Source of the DNA: Sialis fuliginosa
Lineage: Eukaryota; Arthropoda; Insecta; Megaloptera; Sialidae
NCBI GenBank assembly: GCA_961205875.1
Contig: OY540811.1
Span: forward strand, 19,399,248-19,463,247
Reading direction: 5' to 3'
DNA length: 64,000 bases
Every line of letters starts with the position of its first letter. The first letter of the stretch is position 1. The translations under genes and the position numbers were made by a program. The notes under the pieces are model-generated. The model worked only from the letters and a program-made list of their open reading frames with translations. It did not search any database and was not told where the DNA came from. Shown here piece after piece: positions 1 to 13,810 of the stretch.

Positions 1-1459
1 TTTTTAAAGAAATATCTCTTAAAATGGGAGACAATTTTGTAATTATTCCATATTAATAAAAATTTAAGTATCGAATTGAAAAATGTACTAAAAATTGAAA
101 TGAAACAATTTGTTAGCACTTAACAAATAATTCAACTTAAGAATAATTAGTTGAATACATCATTAAATGATATTTACGAATATAGTAAAAATTGCGTATT
201 ATAAAAATTACAATGAGATTGTGAAAGTTATTGAATTGACAGTATATGTTAAAATTGATAGTATTTTTTGATACAAAATTGAAATTTTTAATCGGCAACT
301 GTAATTTTTATTAAAAAATCGACTCCATTTTTCTCCGTGTATATTTTGGTAAATACAGAGATGTATTCAAAGGGATACGAAACTGTTTCAATAATGTTGT
401 CAACTTTGATGTACAAGTACATACATATCTATATCTATCAAAACAGACCATCAAGAACCAGAAATTGCTATGTTTAAACTGTTATCTAATCTTAAGTACG
501 ACACATAATATATGTATTTCCTCGGGTTTATTTGAGCGGTCAAAAAATATTTTAATCGAAATATTAATTAAATTATAAATTAATCAATATCATTCTTCTT
601 GATAACATTATTATCGAGGCAACAATTAAATATTTGTTAATTACATAATCAACCACAAGTGTTACAAAACTGATTATTAAAAATGAATAATTAATAAAAA
701 ATATGATTGTTAATGTATAGACAGAACTTGATAAATTCATCATTATTTATATTAAGAATACGTTTATTTTAATGACACTACATAGATTAATATGAATTTG
801 AATTGTTCAAAAATCAAAGGAATTAAATCGATAAAAATAATCAGTCAATAAAATATATACAATGTATCAAAAATTTATAATGTCGGGTTGATTCTGTATT
901 AGTGCAATTGATAATTTCTGACGTTTGTACAGTACAGCTTTATATTAATGAACTTTAATTTTTTGCTGGTAGTAATATAATATATATATTTATATTTTCA
1001 TTGTTGTAATTGTTATGTACCTATACGTTTTATTCGCGTGTTATTGTTATAAACCAAATTTTGTTAATTATTATTTTGTGTGTTTTATGCATTGGATATT
1101 TTGCTTATCTGAGTGCACGAAGTGATTTTTATTATTAAAAAAAATCAGATTTGTATAAAAATAAATATTTTTATATTATTTTTGAATAAATGTTTACAAA
1201 TATGAAATCCAAATTCGTAATAAGTTATGTTTTTTATCTTTTAATGTCAAATAATATTTATTTAAGATTGAATGCTTCCGTGGTTATAATTAGGCTTTTG
1301 GGCATTGCAATTTAAGGTTATCACTGGGATTAATGAAAGATAACTTGACTTATGGATATTATGAATTTTATTGAAGTCTATCGCATGTAGTCCATATAAA
1401 CATTACAAAATATATACGAAATAACATTTTAATTCATCATATTGACCAAACATATGTTA
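1..1459. other. AT-rich non-coding DNA, no gene seen
   Basis: This stretch is very AT-rich with frequent stops in all frames. I see no exon, RNA gene or bounded repeat in it. It is probably intronic or intergenic DNA upstream of the Myc terminal exon. Confidence 0.6.
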
Positions 1460-1810
1460 TCGATGAACTTACCCCCATTGGCGTGCGTGTACACATACGT
1501 ACCCTTGCGGCATGCATGCACATAACGATGGCTATGGGGGTAGTGATCGAGGCTTTGTACCGGGCCTACGTCATACGCACACCAAGTATATATGTAGACG
1601 TTGCTCTGGCGGCGGTGAACGCGTCTGTGTGCCGCTCTTTCGCCCTCACCCGCCCTTGTGACGCTACTGCCATGGCATCGATCCAGACTACGTCGGTTCA
1701 CGTCGATTCCCGAACGGTCGCGCCTATGACGTCATCACGTGTATATGTATACATGCGCTCCAGAGCTTTTGCTTCGACCTACGCCCTTAACACGTTCACT
1801 GCCGCTGATT
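1460..1810. promoter_or_regulatory. GC/CpG-rich island with CRE and E-box motifs
   Basis: A sharply bounded CpG-rich block sits in otherwise AT-rich DNA. It contains a perfect CRE, TGACGTCA, at 1727-1734, followed within two bases by a perfect E-box, CACGTG, at 1736-1741. Long open frames run through it on both strands (90 and 122 codons). Being open on both strands, they are best explained by GC content and not by coding. The likely role is a promoter or enhancer of the Myc locus, or a 5' non-coding exon. The motifs are seen directly; the role is inferred. Confidence 0.4.
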
Positions 1811-3050
1811 TTGTTTTTGGGTGTGATTCTTTAGATACAACTTTTTTATAGCTATTGTAAAACGCCAAATTTTAAAATCATTATTTTGATATATTATTCT
1901 CGTTTTGGTAATTTCAATTGTTCAAAATTTGTATGTGTTTGCCACTTAATTATAAACAGTTTTAAATTAAATTTAATCTTGGCTTCTAAATGGCTCCATC
2001 ATTCGTTTTGAGATTGTTGATTAAATATTTTCTTTTTTTTTATTAAATATTATATCAAATTTTATAATGAAATTCGATGAATTATTGTGTCAGGTCATAT
2101 TAATCAATTTACATATTAAAAGAAAATTGCAGCCAATGTGTTAAATCACATTTCTGCAAACCTGCACATATAGTTGCATGCTTGTTATTTTTGTCCGTGT
2201 GTAGGTATGCCTGTAAAGAAAAGTACATGATGTAGGTTCCAGAAAATATAATATAATTTATTATGTCCTACTTACAATTTTAGTATTATAAACTATTTTA
2301 GTATTTTATGATTCATCTTTATTCAGATATATTTGTGTTTTTAATGTTATATTCATGCTATTATTATAATTTTTCTTTTATTCATTCATATTTTTTATCA
2401 ATGCCGATTTGCGAAATTTTGCTAGAAATATTCACAACATTTATCATAAATATAAATTTAAGAATGCTGGAATTATCTTTTAATATTATAACCATAAAAT
2501 ATATATACTATAATGTACCTAAATTTTCACTACATACTTGTATTTATATATGAATCAATTAATTAATAAAATTAATTCTATGATTATTTTTAATGATGTA
2601 ATTATCATAGGTTTATCAACACTTTGCAGGTTTTTTTGACCAGTTTAACAGCTTGTATGATTTAGATTAAAATAAAATTAAAATTCTGTTCTCGTATAAT
2701 TAAGTGTCGTATATTTAAGAATATAATAATAATTATATAAATATGCATTTACATCTTAATATATTCTTGTGTTAATCCTGCGTTGTCTTTATTTACGCAT
2801 TACCAAATCAAATACGACTTATGGCGTCGAATATTGTTGAACTGAGTGAATTGAACTTTTCCAAGGGCGTTTCGTAATGTGCGCGCATGCGTCGCGTTGG
2901 AAAAACTACTTGACTTTCAGTTTTGCTAGACATGGAATGTGCGGAAGTTGAAAGTTTTCTTTATTGTATTCCGTGATCGAAATAATCTCAATTGTTGTTT
3001 TAATTAGTAATTTAAATTAACAAAAAGGGTTAATGTAAATAAGAAAAAAT
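1811..3050. other. AT-rich non-coding DNA with a small GC pocket
   Basis: No supported gene is present. A short GC-rich pocket near 2860-2930 contains GCGCGCATGCGTCGCG and could be a small regulatory element. The rest is AT-rich filler. Confidence 0.5.
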
Positions 3051-3534
3051 ATACAGGATGTCCAAGATAAGCGTGAAAAGCATGGAGATTTCCTAAACGG
3101 CAAGAGATACAGATTCGGTTAACGTACAAACACACGTACAACCGCCATGCGGAAAACAACTTTTCTTTACGTTTTGAAGTTAGTACAATCAGAATCTGCC
3201 ATTATCTCGGACACCATTTTTCGACGGTATTACATTACTTCCATTTCCTTCGGAACAAAGTTAGGGCTGTTAACTTGGAAACTAAAAGTGATATAAAAAA
3301 TTCTAAATACACCATTCTACATAAAAAGTGCTTTAAGAAACCGCAAATAAAAAGTACTTATCTACTTTGACAAAAAAGTTATAGCCATTTAAAGAATTTC
3401 CGAATTTTCAGATTTTTGGGTATACTGCCTAAACCACGTATAATTATTAATGTTTTTGATGTAGTAATAATCACCCCTTTCTTACCGTTTAAGAAATCCC
3501 CATACATTTCACGCTTATTTTGGACAGCCTGTAT
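3051..3534. mobile_element. Non-autonomous DNA transposon with ~60-bp terminal inverted repeats
   Basis: The left end begins ATACAGGATGTCCAAGATAA and the right end, read on the other strand, begins ATACAGGCTGTCCAAAATAA. The inverted similarity continues through AAGCGTGAAA, GATTTC and TTAAACGG for about 60 bp. The interior has no open frame of note. The size (484 bp) and ends fit a MITE-like non-autonomous element. No target-site duplication is obvious, so the superfamily is not assigned. Confidence 0.75.
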
Positions 3535-4499
3535 TTTGGTTACATTTTTTAAATTATAAAAACAAATCTTGTTCTATTTTTAATACAGAGCTTCCGATTT
3601 TTAAATTAATAAGTATAAATATAATTTATTAATTTTTATAAAATACAGTAACTATATTAAAAGATTGAAAACTTATTAAGTGATTCACATCGATACGGTA
3701 TTTTCCGGTATTTTGGTAAACAAAACACACAATAGACAAGACATTATAGGTCAGTGTCCTGGTTTTCTATTAAAAAGCGGAAGGGTTCCTAGACCTCTGG
3801 CAACCGCCGTTCCTCGGATACAGGTTTCTATTTGCGGGACCGCTGCCCATTTTCTATTCAGACACGTCAATTTTGAGTTCATTGCTGTCACTTGAAATAG
3901 TTTTACGTGGGAAAATGCTAAATGGAGCGTCAACTGTCATGGTTTTAAATTGTGTGTACCTATACGACGCTAGATATATCTATTTCAAACAGTTCTTTAA
4001 CTTTTCATTGGTTAAATTGAATTTTCTTGTTTGGCACGTAATAATTTTAGCTATAGACGAAGAGAAGACGGTAGATAAAATAATTCAAATTATTAAAAAA
4101 AAACAAAGAAATAAAGAGATAAAAGGCAACGGCAAATAATAATTATAATTTAAATTATTTATTACCCAATTATAGAAGTAATAGAAGCTCTTATACAGAA
4201 TAATGTATTAAAATCATCCTAACAAACTGTATGAAAAACGACCACAAATTTCAAGTGTAGCAAAAAATACTGAGTTTACAGTAAAATTAATAACTTACAA
4301 TACACACAAAGTGCAAACTTTTTCATCTAAAGTAGTCATTAATTCCACTATATACACATATACATTCATTTATACATATACTTTAAGTAATTTCAAGAAA
4401 CAAAACAGCAATATATCAAGACTGCTCGGTATATCCACCTCCAAGTTAACAAAAGTCCCCAACTATTATTATTAAATATTATTAATCAAGCAACCTTGA
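3535..4499. other. AT-rich DNA with a short GC-richer stretch at 3760-3860
   Basis: Short open frames on both strands overlap a modestly GC-rich stretch at 3760-3860, but neither has splice sites or recognisable protein content. I see no gene here. Confidence 0.5.
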
Positions 4500-4640
4500 A
4501 CTCCAGACGTTCCCACTCTCTTTATCCCAGCTGGCGGACATTTTGAACATTTGAACATGCGTTTTCCAAAATCGGCGTGAATGTTTAAACAACAGGGGTT
4601 GCGCACGCACTGAAAATGCGCGGGAGGCCAAGTGGACAGT
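4500..4640. promoter_or_regulatory. GC-rich island
   Basis: A short GC-rich block carries GCGCACGCACTGAAAATGCG and CAGCTGG, an E-box core. It is one of the islands dotted through the ~20 kb upstream of the Myc exon. The regulatory role is inferred only from composition. Confidence 0.25.
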
Positions 4641-4734
4641 GGAGTAACTATAAAGGTGGTTTAAAACATCGACACAAAATAAATAATAAATTTGGAACCA
4701 ATTTTTTTCTAAAAATTTCTATATAAATTAATAT

Positions 4735-5030
4735 TTATAAATTATTAATATATTATTTTTGCTTTCTCGCAATATCGAAAATACGAGTAGCTTTGTGATC
4801 GTTTTAGAATGAGACAAAAAAATTGTTCTCCGATTTCAAAATTTTAAGTTGATCTTTCCGTTTCACGTCAAGAAAAGTACTTTTCGTTCCGTGTCTGTCT
4901 GTCTGTTCATCCGTCTGTCTATATGTGTGTGTATGTGTGTGTGTTTGTCTGTCCCCTAAATCCTTGTCACTCACATCTTCAAAATCGTGTGTAAGGGGGA
5001 GGAGTAACATCCCAAAATATTTATTTTATA
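4735..5030. repeat. Interspersed repeat, uninterrupted copy
   Basis: The sequence runs from GCTTTCTCGCAATATCGAAA through ATTGTTCTCCGATTTCAAAA, TTTCACGTCAAGAAAAG and a GTCTGTCTGTCTG tract to the ATCCTTGTCAC and CATCCCAAAATATT blocks. The same order of blocks recurs at 37188-37240 plus 41178-41445, where the LINE splits it. This copy therefore shows the empty insertion site. A diverged partial copy lies near 31950-32015. Confidence 0.75.
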
Positions 5031-5639
5031 TTTTAAGAACGATACATGTTACGTGAAAATTTTATAGAATCTTCTTTGTAGAGCAATTTCCTATAATATA
5101 GGTTTACAACGTTTGTTGTAAAATATTCCCTGACAAAGATTTATCTCAATTTGCTTTAAAAAATCGTCATTTAAAAAAAAATTGATATTTACTTTGACAT
5201 ATTGAATGTCATTTTGACGTTTGCTCAAAAGATTTAGATTGAAATTGTAAAAAATTGAATTGAAACTGATATTCTTTTAGTAAAATTATATAAAAATTAA
5301 ATAGTTAACCAATGCCAGGCAATTAATCTGAACACTTTATGGGTTTTTATTTAAATTGTTGAATAATTAACTAACTTTGGCGAATTTAGCACGAGGAAGC
5401 ACTATGCATTTGCTTGGAAGATGTTTTTTTTGTGTTATCATGTCATTATTATTATTTGATTATTTGGGAATCTATTGGTTGAGAGGGTAAAGATGAAATT
5501 ATAAAATTCCGACAATAACCGGTCGGAATTCGTCAGTTTTGTCGAATCCGGAATCGGACTAAAAATATTAATTCCGATACATTTATTATTGAAATGTTTT
5601 TTTTTAAGGAAGGGTGGGTCTTTTATATAGGGGTTGTAT
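5031..5639. other. AT-rich DNA with a short hAT-like GGTCGGAATTC fragment
   Basis: Most of the stretch is AT-rich. Around 5510-5580 there is a short palindromic patch (ACCGGTCGGAATTC, then GAATCCGGAATCGGAC) resembling the interior of the hAT-type element at 30880-32617. It is too short to delimit. Confidence 0.35.
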
Positions 5640-5900
5640 CTAATTCCATTTACGCCACTGTTGGCGAGCGGGTTCGTGTGTGTAGGTGTGTGCGTGAGGG
5701 AAGGTTGCCGAGTAGATTTTTAGGCGAAAGCGTCAAGGTCGTTGCCGACTATCCCCTGGCGTACAGGGGGTGCTGTCTGCGAGCCCACCCTACAGGGTCA
5801 TGGCGCCACAGCCGACGCGACGCGCAGATCGAGCGCACCACCCTCACCATACCGTTGGGTTTTCCTTCTTCCTTCCAGGCAGAAACGGAAACTGAACTAC
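5640..5900. promoter_or_regulatory. GC-rich island ending in an acceptor-like tract
   Basis: This is a CpG-rich block in AT-rich DNA. On the + strand it ends with a polypyrimidine tract, TTCCTTCTTCCTTCCAG, which looks like a 3' splice site, followed by GCAGAAACGG. A + strand frame is open for 123 codons (5594-5965) but shows no family resemblance. It could be an untranslated exon, an alternative Myc exon or an enhancer. The composition and acceptor-like tract are seen; the function is not known. Confidence 0.3.
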
Positions 5901-8900
5901 GCAGCGAGATAAAAACTATACAATTATTATATTTAATACTTAATTATGTTATTAGCATCAGTTAGGTTCATATAGGAGGTGCGTATATATTGTTCATCTA
6001 ATGTTTAAATATATTAGTATTAGCGTAGCTATACTAATAATATTTTTCTACTTATCATAAATATACTAATACATTTTTATTTTCTTACAAAAAATATACA
6101 TTTTCGGACAAAAAAAATTAGACAGGAAAAGATTATTGCAGAAATTGAAATTTTTTTATTGCCATGTGTAAATAATGTAATAATATAAAAAAATGTTAAT
6201 ATTATCCTTTCACGTATTAATATTTTTTGTTCATAACGCCTGCCAACATAGACCTAAATTATATTCTCAAGGATATGTACGATATTTGTTTTTGGTCAAG
6301 GATAATTTTCCTTGTTTAACAGGGTTAACAAATCATTCGATTTTTTTTATTTTAACCAAACATACGTTAAATAATATGTATATTGGTGGTATAAAAATAC
6401 GTATTAAACAAAATGAAAATATTTTACACAGTCTAAAATCCCTTAAATTGAATAGTAAAAAAATCACTATGATTTAAATTTAAATCAATGCAACCCTGTA
6501 AAGATTAATAAATGAGATTTCCTTGTAGCTTTTATACATGGAATTAGTTATACAAGTGAAAACATCTAAAAATAAACTATATACACATAAAAGATCCGTG
6601 GCATTTAATTTCTATATGTAAGATGTATGAAAGTTATAACTACGTAATATGATATATTATATTTATGTAAGTATACATTTCAGCTGAATTATAGACGATG
6701 TAATAACTTTTTAAATGCCCATTTTCGGGTTTATTTTATAACATTATCGTATATCGTATTTTCTTTGGAAAAATAAAATATTTAATCAAATAAATAATAA
6801 TAATTACAATTACAAATCATATATGTTAAAAAGCTTTTGGATATAAGCTTTTACGGGGAAAAAATAATTATAAGTTAATATATTAATGAAGAAAATGCAT
6901 TTTAGTTAAAATCACAATGCGGTTCTCATAAGTGCAGCAACGAAAAACTTATTGTTGTTTCATTCATTGACATCCACAGTTAAATATTCAGCAGTCGTGG
7001 ATGTGAGAATAATACAAACGAGATGATTAATGAATTGTACCGGAAATTGACCCGGATCTTACGTACGTTACACCTGTAAGCATGCAAAGACTTAATTTTC
7101 TCAATTAAATTTGTTTAATTGCATTAAAAATTATATAGCGATATACATATTTTTTGTATGTATAAAAACAATAATCATACCATTTCTAATGTGTATCTGT
7201 TTTCCTTTGAAGGTAAAGAATAATTTAATTTCAGATTATTTTCTAGATGTATCTATTATTAGCAAAAATTAATAATTTCAATTATCGATTTTGCAACTCT
7301 CTTGCGTATTCATTTAATTATTATAATTATATAAATAATAAAATAAATAAACAAAATATTTTAAACATTTAACCAAATTCAATTTGGCATTTACATGGAA
7401 TCATGTTTCTAAATTTAATAGTCTTAATGAGAAAGTGTTTACTACAGAATAAATGTTATGAGAGTTTTAGGTACATCAATATAATCCTTCTTGTTTGTAT
7501 TACTAATTATACAGTATCGAACTAGAATTTATCATTTTCCAGGAAAAATGATCACATTTATATCAGCAGTAGATAGGGTAAATATGCAGAATTAACATTT
7601 GTGTTATTAATAAGGAAGAAATAGCAATAATGATATATTTGATAAAAATATATGCTATAATAACTTACATTTACCCTACACAACGTTATCGGTAAACACA
7701 GAACTTTATTAGAGGTCAAATAGGGCATCTTGTCTTCAAGGGACCTCCATGTCTTCTCATCCTTCGAGATACTCTCGAATAGTGGTTCGGGAAAAGGGGA
7801 TTCAAGTTGGCAGACGGGTTTTTTTTATACACCCCGTCTGGAATATTGCAATACGCCATTGGCGTTTGGCCGGGATTGTTTTGAATAGATTTTTGAAGAA
7901 AAAAATATTTATATCTTTTCACGGGAAATTGAGCAATGTATTCGTAAAGTTTTGTTTATTCTAATAATGTAAAATATTTTTTTATTATTACTTTGTAACG
8001 CCATCTACTGTTTTATTTTTTGAATTTATATGATATAAATTGTATTTTTATTACATTTGTTGAATAAATAAATTTAATGTACAGTAGAACTCGTTAAAAC
8101 AAACATAAAATATTAGAATAATGGAAATTTACACATTATTCAAAATAAAAGATTTTCCCGGTAACTTTGGAATGAATATTCTGTGTATTATTGTTTTTCT
8201 TTCGCGTTTGATAAAAACGTTGATTTAATTAAATATCCATCTATAAAATATTAGGTCTTTACGTTTTGTACTTAATTACAACAGTATTTTTTTGCTAAAT
8301 TCTTCTAAATATATTAATGGTATAAAATACGTACTAGGTATAAAGAAATAAAAAAAGGACTTTTTTAATAATAATAAAATGATACACCCAAAATTAATGT
8401 ATTCGTGGACGGCAGAGTTGTGCAGGTTCTTAAGTACATATATTTAAGTTCTTTTCGGGGATAATTGTATTTTCAGGAAACGTAATGAAGCAATTTTACT
8501 TGTGCGTAAGTAGGTACTTTACCAAACACAGGTACTTGTACTCAAATACTTTTTCAAGTAATTAATTACTTAATTACAATTATTGAAAAGTAATTGTCCC
8601 TATTGATACCTATATACTCGTATGTATTTAAATAATACTTTCTTTTTAGCAATGTACTTGTACCTCAGTACCATATTTTTTTAGAGTAATTGTACTTGCA
8701 TTTAAGTATTTTTTTTTACATTTATGTAAAGCTGTACTTATGAGGTACGCATTATTGTTTTGTTTAATGTCGTGACTTATATTCTAATATAGCACGAAAT
8801 TCTGAGAACATAAACATTTTTTCTTGTTAAAAGAATTATACAAAGAAAAAGAAAATCCAGGGGACATACAATTTATTAACACTTAACATGTCATATTACT

Positions 8901-9129
8901 TCAATGAATGAAAATTCACCATTTTAGATATGTCACTCATTTATGTACTTCGAATTCTTGAGAAAATCCAGAAAATATGGGAGGCCTTTAATCACGTGCA
9001 TACGTGCCTCATAAATTGTACAAAATACAAAACTTTTGAAATAATTTTAAACATCCTGGATTTTTATAGGTGAGCAATTAATGATCCAGTAAAATTCTGG
9101 AATAGTATATATTGCGATATCACGCCACT
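5901..9129. other. AT-rich non-coding DNA with two transposon-end fragments
   Basis: No gene is supported. A pogo-like terminal sequence, ACAGTAGAACTCGTTAAAA, lies near 8082. A CAGAGTTGTGCAGG end followed by degenerate TAATTGTACTT units lies at 8412-8760. A GC-richer patch at 7690-7880 is open on both strands, which argues against coding. Confidence 0.45.
8412..8760. mobile_element. hAT-like element fragment with degenerate AAGTACTTGTACTT units
   Basis: The left boundary CAGAGTTGTGCAGG is followed by many degenerate repeats of AAGTAATTGTACTT-type units. The same terminal motif in inverted orientation (GCGCAACTCTG) is seen at 56786-56796. Sub-terminal degenerate short repeats are typical of hAT non-autonomous elements. 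The right boundary and target duplication were not found here. Confidence 0.4.
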
Positions 9130-9350
9130 GATATAGGTAAGAAGCGCATGCGTGGGGGATAATTCGCGGGATAAACGGGGTTCCCGTTAAACAGCTCTGT
9201 TGTTACGGTAGGTTCACAATGCAATGACCCTGGCCGTGCGTCCAGACTGTTAACGCCCTTTGTTGAGCATTGTGATGGGAACTGTTGAATGCCGGGAAAA
9301 TGGGCCTCGACCAGGATCTATATCCGGTTATGTAGACATGTGTATGTGTG
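9130..9350. promoter_or_regulatory. GC-rich island
   Basis: The block contains GAAGCGCATGCGTGGGGG and GCGGGATAAACGGGGTTCCCG. A - strand frame of 64 codons is open but has no recognisable content. It is another candidate regulatory island upstream of the Myc exon. Confidence 0.25.
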
Positions 9351-12300
9351 TGTTGTATGTTTAGATTGTAATAAATAAAAACAAATAAATTTATCAAAAA
9401 ACTTGATTATTCGATATTTATGAAATTAAGTCATCATTACTATCACGTATATCTTACACAAGGCGAATCCCCCTTAAAAAGCAATTCTGTTGAAATTTTT
9501 AAAAGGAATTCGATATGAATATAGTTGGGTCATTGTCCCGAGCAGGCCAAAACGTGTTCGCGCGATTTTCATGTTAAATATTTACTATATTAGTAGCATA
9601 AGCGACTTTAATTTGTGGCAATACTAAAGAATTAACTAACAATAAGTATAAAGTTTGAAAATCTTAAAAAATTTCATAAACAATCAATATTTTTTAATAA
9701 CAAAATTTTACAAATATTGAACTTTGCTACCGTTAAGAAAATTTGCAGTTGGTCGGGGGAATGACCCAGTTATGTTTATACTATAGCAGTACCTGTATAT
9801 TAAATAAATTAATATAAATCGTTTTCAAATTTATTAAACAAACATATTTAATGGTTAAATGATTGCTGACATTCCATAGATCTTCACCTTTCTTTATAAT
9901 AAACATTTATTGGGAATTTCCAATTGCACGTTGGTTCATAGTTATTATAAGAATAAACTTTATGAGAAAAATAAATAATATTTACATTCTGTGTTCCTGG
10001 TACTATTATGCTCAGTAATATAAATTATTTAAGTTTATGCGTTGTATAAATGTTACTTCATTTGCATAAACGTCATGTTCAATTGTGCTTTCTTAGTAAT
10101 TTGTTCTGTAATGATTTCTCTGTATTAATAATATTTTTTAAAAGCGTTTGTATAATATTTAAAATATATATTTGTCTACTATAAATTATAAGGTGTAAAT
10201 AATAAAAACGTCAATTGCAATGAATGGTATGATCAATAAAATAATCTGTGGAACGTAAAATTGAGGTTGCCCTGTATTGATATCTGTTAAGCTATAAATA
10301 AGCTACTATGCGATAAGGAACAAGAAATAAAAATTGTCTTTATTGAAAATGGTATTAAACGAGTTGAGGTACACCATAGATATAAATAAAAACATAGATA
10401 AAGTAATGTAATCCTGAAATTGGGTTAATTTTCATTTATTAAAGCCGGTATTAATATTTGATAAAACTAATATTCATAGATTGCTTTCGAATGTAATTTT
10501 CATAGAACATTTCCTGTCCTAGAATATAAGTTCTATTGCCAGTAACAAATTGTATTCGTTAGTTCTAATTTATCTGTGTGTATGTATGTATTATGTTGAT
10601 TTTAAGTAAGAAAGTAGTTAATTATTATTATTTAACGTGCATTATCGAATGTAATTACAAACATATATGTATAATATCTACTGTAAGTATTCTCTTACAG
10701 AACCCAGAGCGGATTTAACATCATAATTCAATTAACACCTAAGCATTTGCTATTTTTTCTTCAGATATCATGTTACAGGCAACCTGAAACTTTTTTGTAT
10801 AGATTTTCTTGAATTTCTTTTTGTTATTACACCTAATTATAATCATGTGGTGGTTATCATTGGATCAAAATTTATACTGCATCTTAACTATGTTTTGAAA
10901 AGTAAATTAAAACAACACATCTTATACATAGAAGTCAAAAATTATGCAATATGGTTTTTTTTGTTGTAAATATAAATAATAAATAAATAAATAATAAATA
11001 AAAGCTGTGTATTAAAGTACATTTTATAATCAAAAGTTATTTCTTTTACTGCAGATAAAATAAATAAGTAATTATAAAATTTAGGTACCGTACAAAATAT
11101 TTTTTCACGATATAAATAAATAAAATGATTAATATTTTATATGAACAAGTAACCACTTGACCATAAACTTGACAGAGGCATTCCCCCGCGCAGCAGCTCC
11201 TTCACAGAGAGTTCATTGACTAATTTCAATTTAGGTGTGCTTCCCAAGGTCACCTGTACGCTTTTTTCTTGTTTTAAAAGGCGCAGCTGATCGATTGGAA
11301 TGTTATCTAATTGATGAAACTAATACACTCGTTCCTTCTCTCTCTTGTTTAGTTTTTCCTCCTTTTCCTTTTTAATTTATTTCGTGTTATTGTAATTATT
11401 TTCTTGTAGGTACCTACACACATATTTTCGGTAATTATTGAATATTTTGACTTTTTAATAAATTATTTTTTCACACTATTTCCACGAAGATATTATTAAA
11501 TATTTACAATATAACTCAATAATTTAATTTAAATTCTACACACAACACTATATTGTTTTCTCAGAAAAATCTTTATAAAAAAACTATTTTCCGACTTGCT
11601 TTTTTTCATATTCATGATTTTTATTCCCATCATGTTATTAAAAAAATGACTAAAAATAGTTTTAACAAAATAGCGATTGGCTGAACGTCGACACCTAAAA
11701 TTTCCATGCTCTGCATTTTAATTTCGCTATTGGCGCATAAGTGAGTTCTGATTCACAACCAGCTGGCGAATTTCGAGCTCGACCTTGCCAGGTCTTCGAC
11801 ATTTAAAACTGAATATTATACATACATTCACGATTATCTTCTTCTCTATTGGATTGTTTTTATAAGACGTAATTATAAATATTTACGATGGATACGTGGT
11901 ACATTTAAATGTACCTGCTAGATTATTATTATTATTTATTTGTTAATACATTGATTTCAGTTTGATAATAAACTTTTATATATGTAAGGCTTAGTATTTT
12001 TATATTAATCTATAGTATATTTTTTAGAGTGTATTATATTTGTTTATTGATTTTTTTTTACTGCTTATTTGAATTTTTATTTGAGTAAATCTCATAGGCG
12101 TTAACGGAATAGCGCAATAATTACAACTAGCAAAATTGTAGCAATTTCCATACTTTGAAATAATTCATTTATGACTCAAATCATATACGTTACTCTTTTA
12201 TTTAATATATTAGTAAATACGTTACTACTGCAAGAGATAATAATCTATTTTTCTCAATTAGTTTTAATTATTTTGCCCTAAAAAAGTTACTTTTTATTTG

Positions 12301-13499
12301 CTTTTAAGTGTGCTATTATAGTCGACTTTTGTACACATATTTTTTTTATTAATATTAATATTTATGGTTATAGTAAAAGTTCATTATCATTAAAAATTGT
12401 TCCGGAAACATAAGTTTCAATGGTTTTAATACCTTCTTCCATTGACGTAAGCAAATACATCGAACGTGAGTAAATTACATATATTTTAATAATAAATTCA
12501 CGTTGTATCGTAAGTATTGTTGTTGTGGGTGTAATAGAATTATAAAATAATTTTGCATATGGCTTGATGTTCAGTCATAAACTACTTATTATGATAATTT
12601 AAATATTCCAAGCACAATCATGTCTCTTGTATTTTCAGAAGAAATACCCGAACTATAATTTCTTAGAATACGTAGTGTATTTATTTAAAAATATATATTT
12701 TATGTACATTTTAAAAAATGTTTGATTCTTTTAAACTAATAATAGTTTACTATCAATTTCTACAAAATTAAAAAATATTTTTAGAATAACCGGATATTTT
12801 TCTTAAATAAAAAAATGCAGCAATGAATTTCATTTTTCAACATGCTAATTTTATTTAATAACATAGCGGTACTATAAAAATTTAGCAACGTATTAAACAA
12901 TATACTATTGACGGTAGAAATCGATTAAAAAAGACAATATAACAAAAGTAACACACATTCATATTTACAACATGCTCTGAGTTTTGGCAAGGTGGTCTTA
13001 AATTGGTTTCACATTATCAAAACTACGATCAAAAAAATAATTATATTTAAAGGTCAGTTGCAAGAAATTGTGCTGTCCGTGTTACTGTCAAATACCTTTT
13101 GAATTCTTGATATGTGGATCGTTTTTTAATCAGAAGAGTTATTTTATAATATGGATTTATTTATGCATGCATTAATTATTGATTTTTTGCTTCACGAAGT
13201 GATGATTTTAAATTTGATTAGTGTTTAAGAGGTTTTTGGATCTAGGTTTTGTAAACTTCAGTGAACTGGAAAATGGTACACATTTATACGAAAATAAAGA
13301 GTTGTTTTACCATTTAAGTTATGAAGTCTTCTTGAAAATTATTCTATGTCCATAAAATATATATAACTTCTTATTACGAAGAAGAGGAATTTTAAAAGTT
13401 TAATTAATCCATTTCGAGGTGATAATGCGAAACAGCATGCTAATATAGATATACCGGACATTGCAACTGGTGATTTTCTGCACAATCACTCATTTAAAT
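9351..13499. other. AT-rich non-coding DNA
   Basis: I find no gene, RNA or bounded element in these 4.1 kb. A slightly GC-richer patch at 11160-11330, with CCCCCGCGCAGCAGCTCC and GCGCAGCTGATCGATTG, could be regulatory. Confidence 0.5.
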
Positions 13500-13810
13500 A
13501 AACAGCTCCGCTCGCGATGAAAAGCCGAATTCTTTCAACTTGCAGCCTGCGGGTATGAACTTCTGAAGTAGATCTTTCTCGGGCATTAACCGTTTCAGCC
13601 GCCCCCACTTGTTGTTGCGATGGACCCCGCATACATGATCTATTTTCTGTCATGTCAAATCGGTTTCCAATTTCGTGAGATTGCAATCTCTTATTCTTGC
13701 GCGACGCCCCCCTTCGCTTTTATCGCCCTGTGTGCGCTTTCGGCAGAACTGGTTCATACTCTGTGGAATGCTGCCGATATGTGTGTATGTGTGTTCTGCA
13801 GGGATGCACA
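13500..13810. promoter_or_regulatory. GC-rich island
   Basis: A GC-rich block is open on both strands over 60-90 codons. This is the expected composition effect and not a coding signal. It contains GCGCGACGCCCCCCTTCGC. It is a candidate enhancer or promoter within the presumed Myc intron. Confidence 0.25.

Noticed and set aside
1429..1851. Overlapping 90- and 122-codon open frames on opposite strands
   Set aside because: Both strands are open because the block is GC-rich. Neither protein has recognisable domains, so I treat it as a regulatory island.
4804..5010. 68-codon frame with a THTHTH run
   Set aside because: It is a translation of the GTGT/GTCT tract inside an interspersed repeat.
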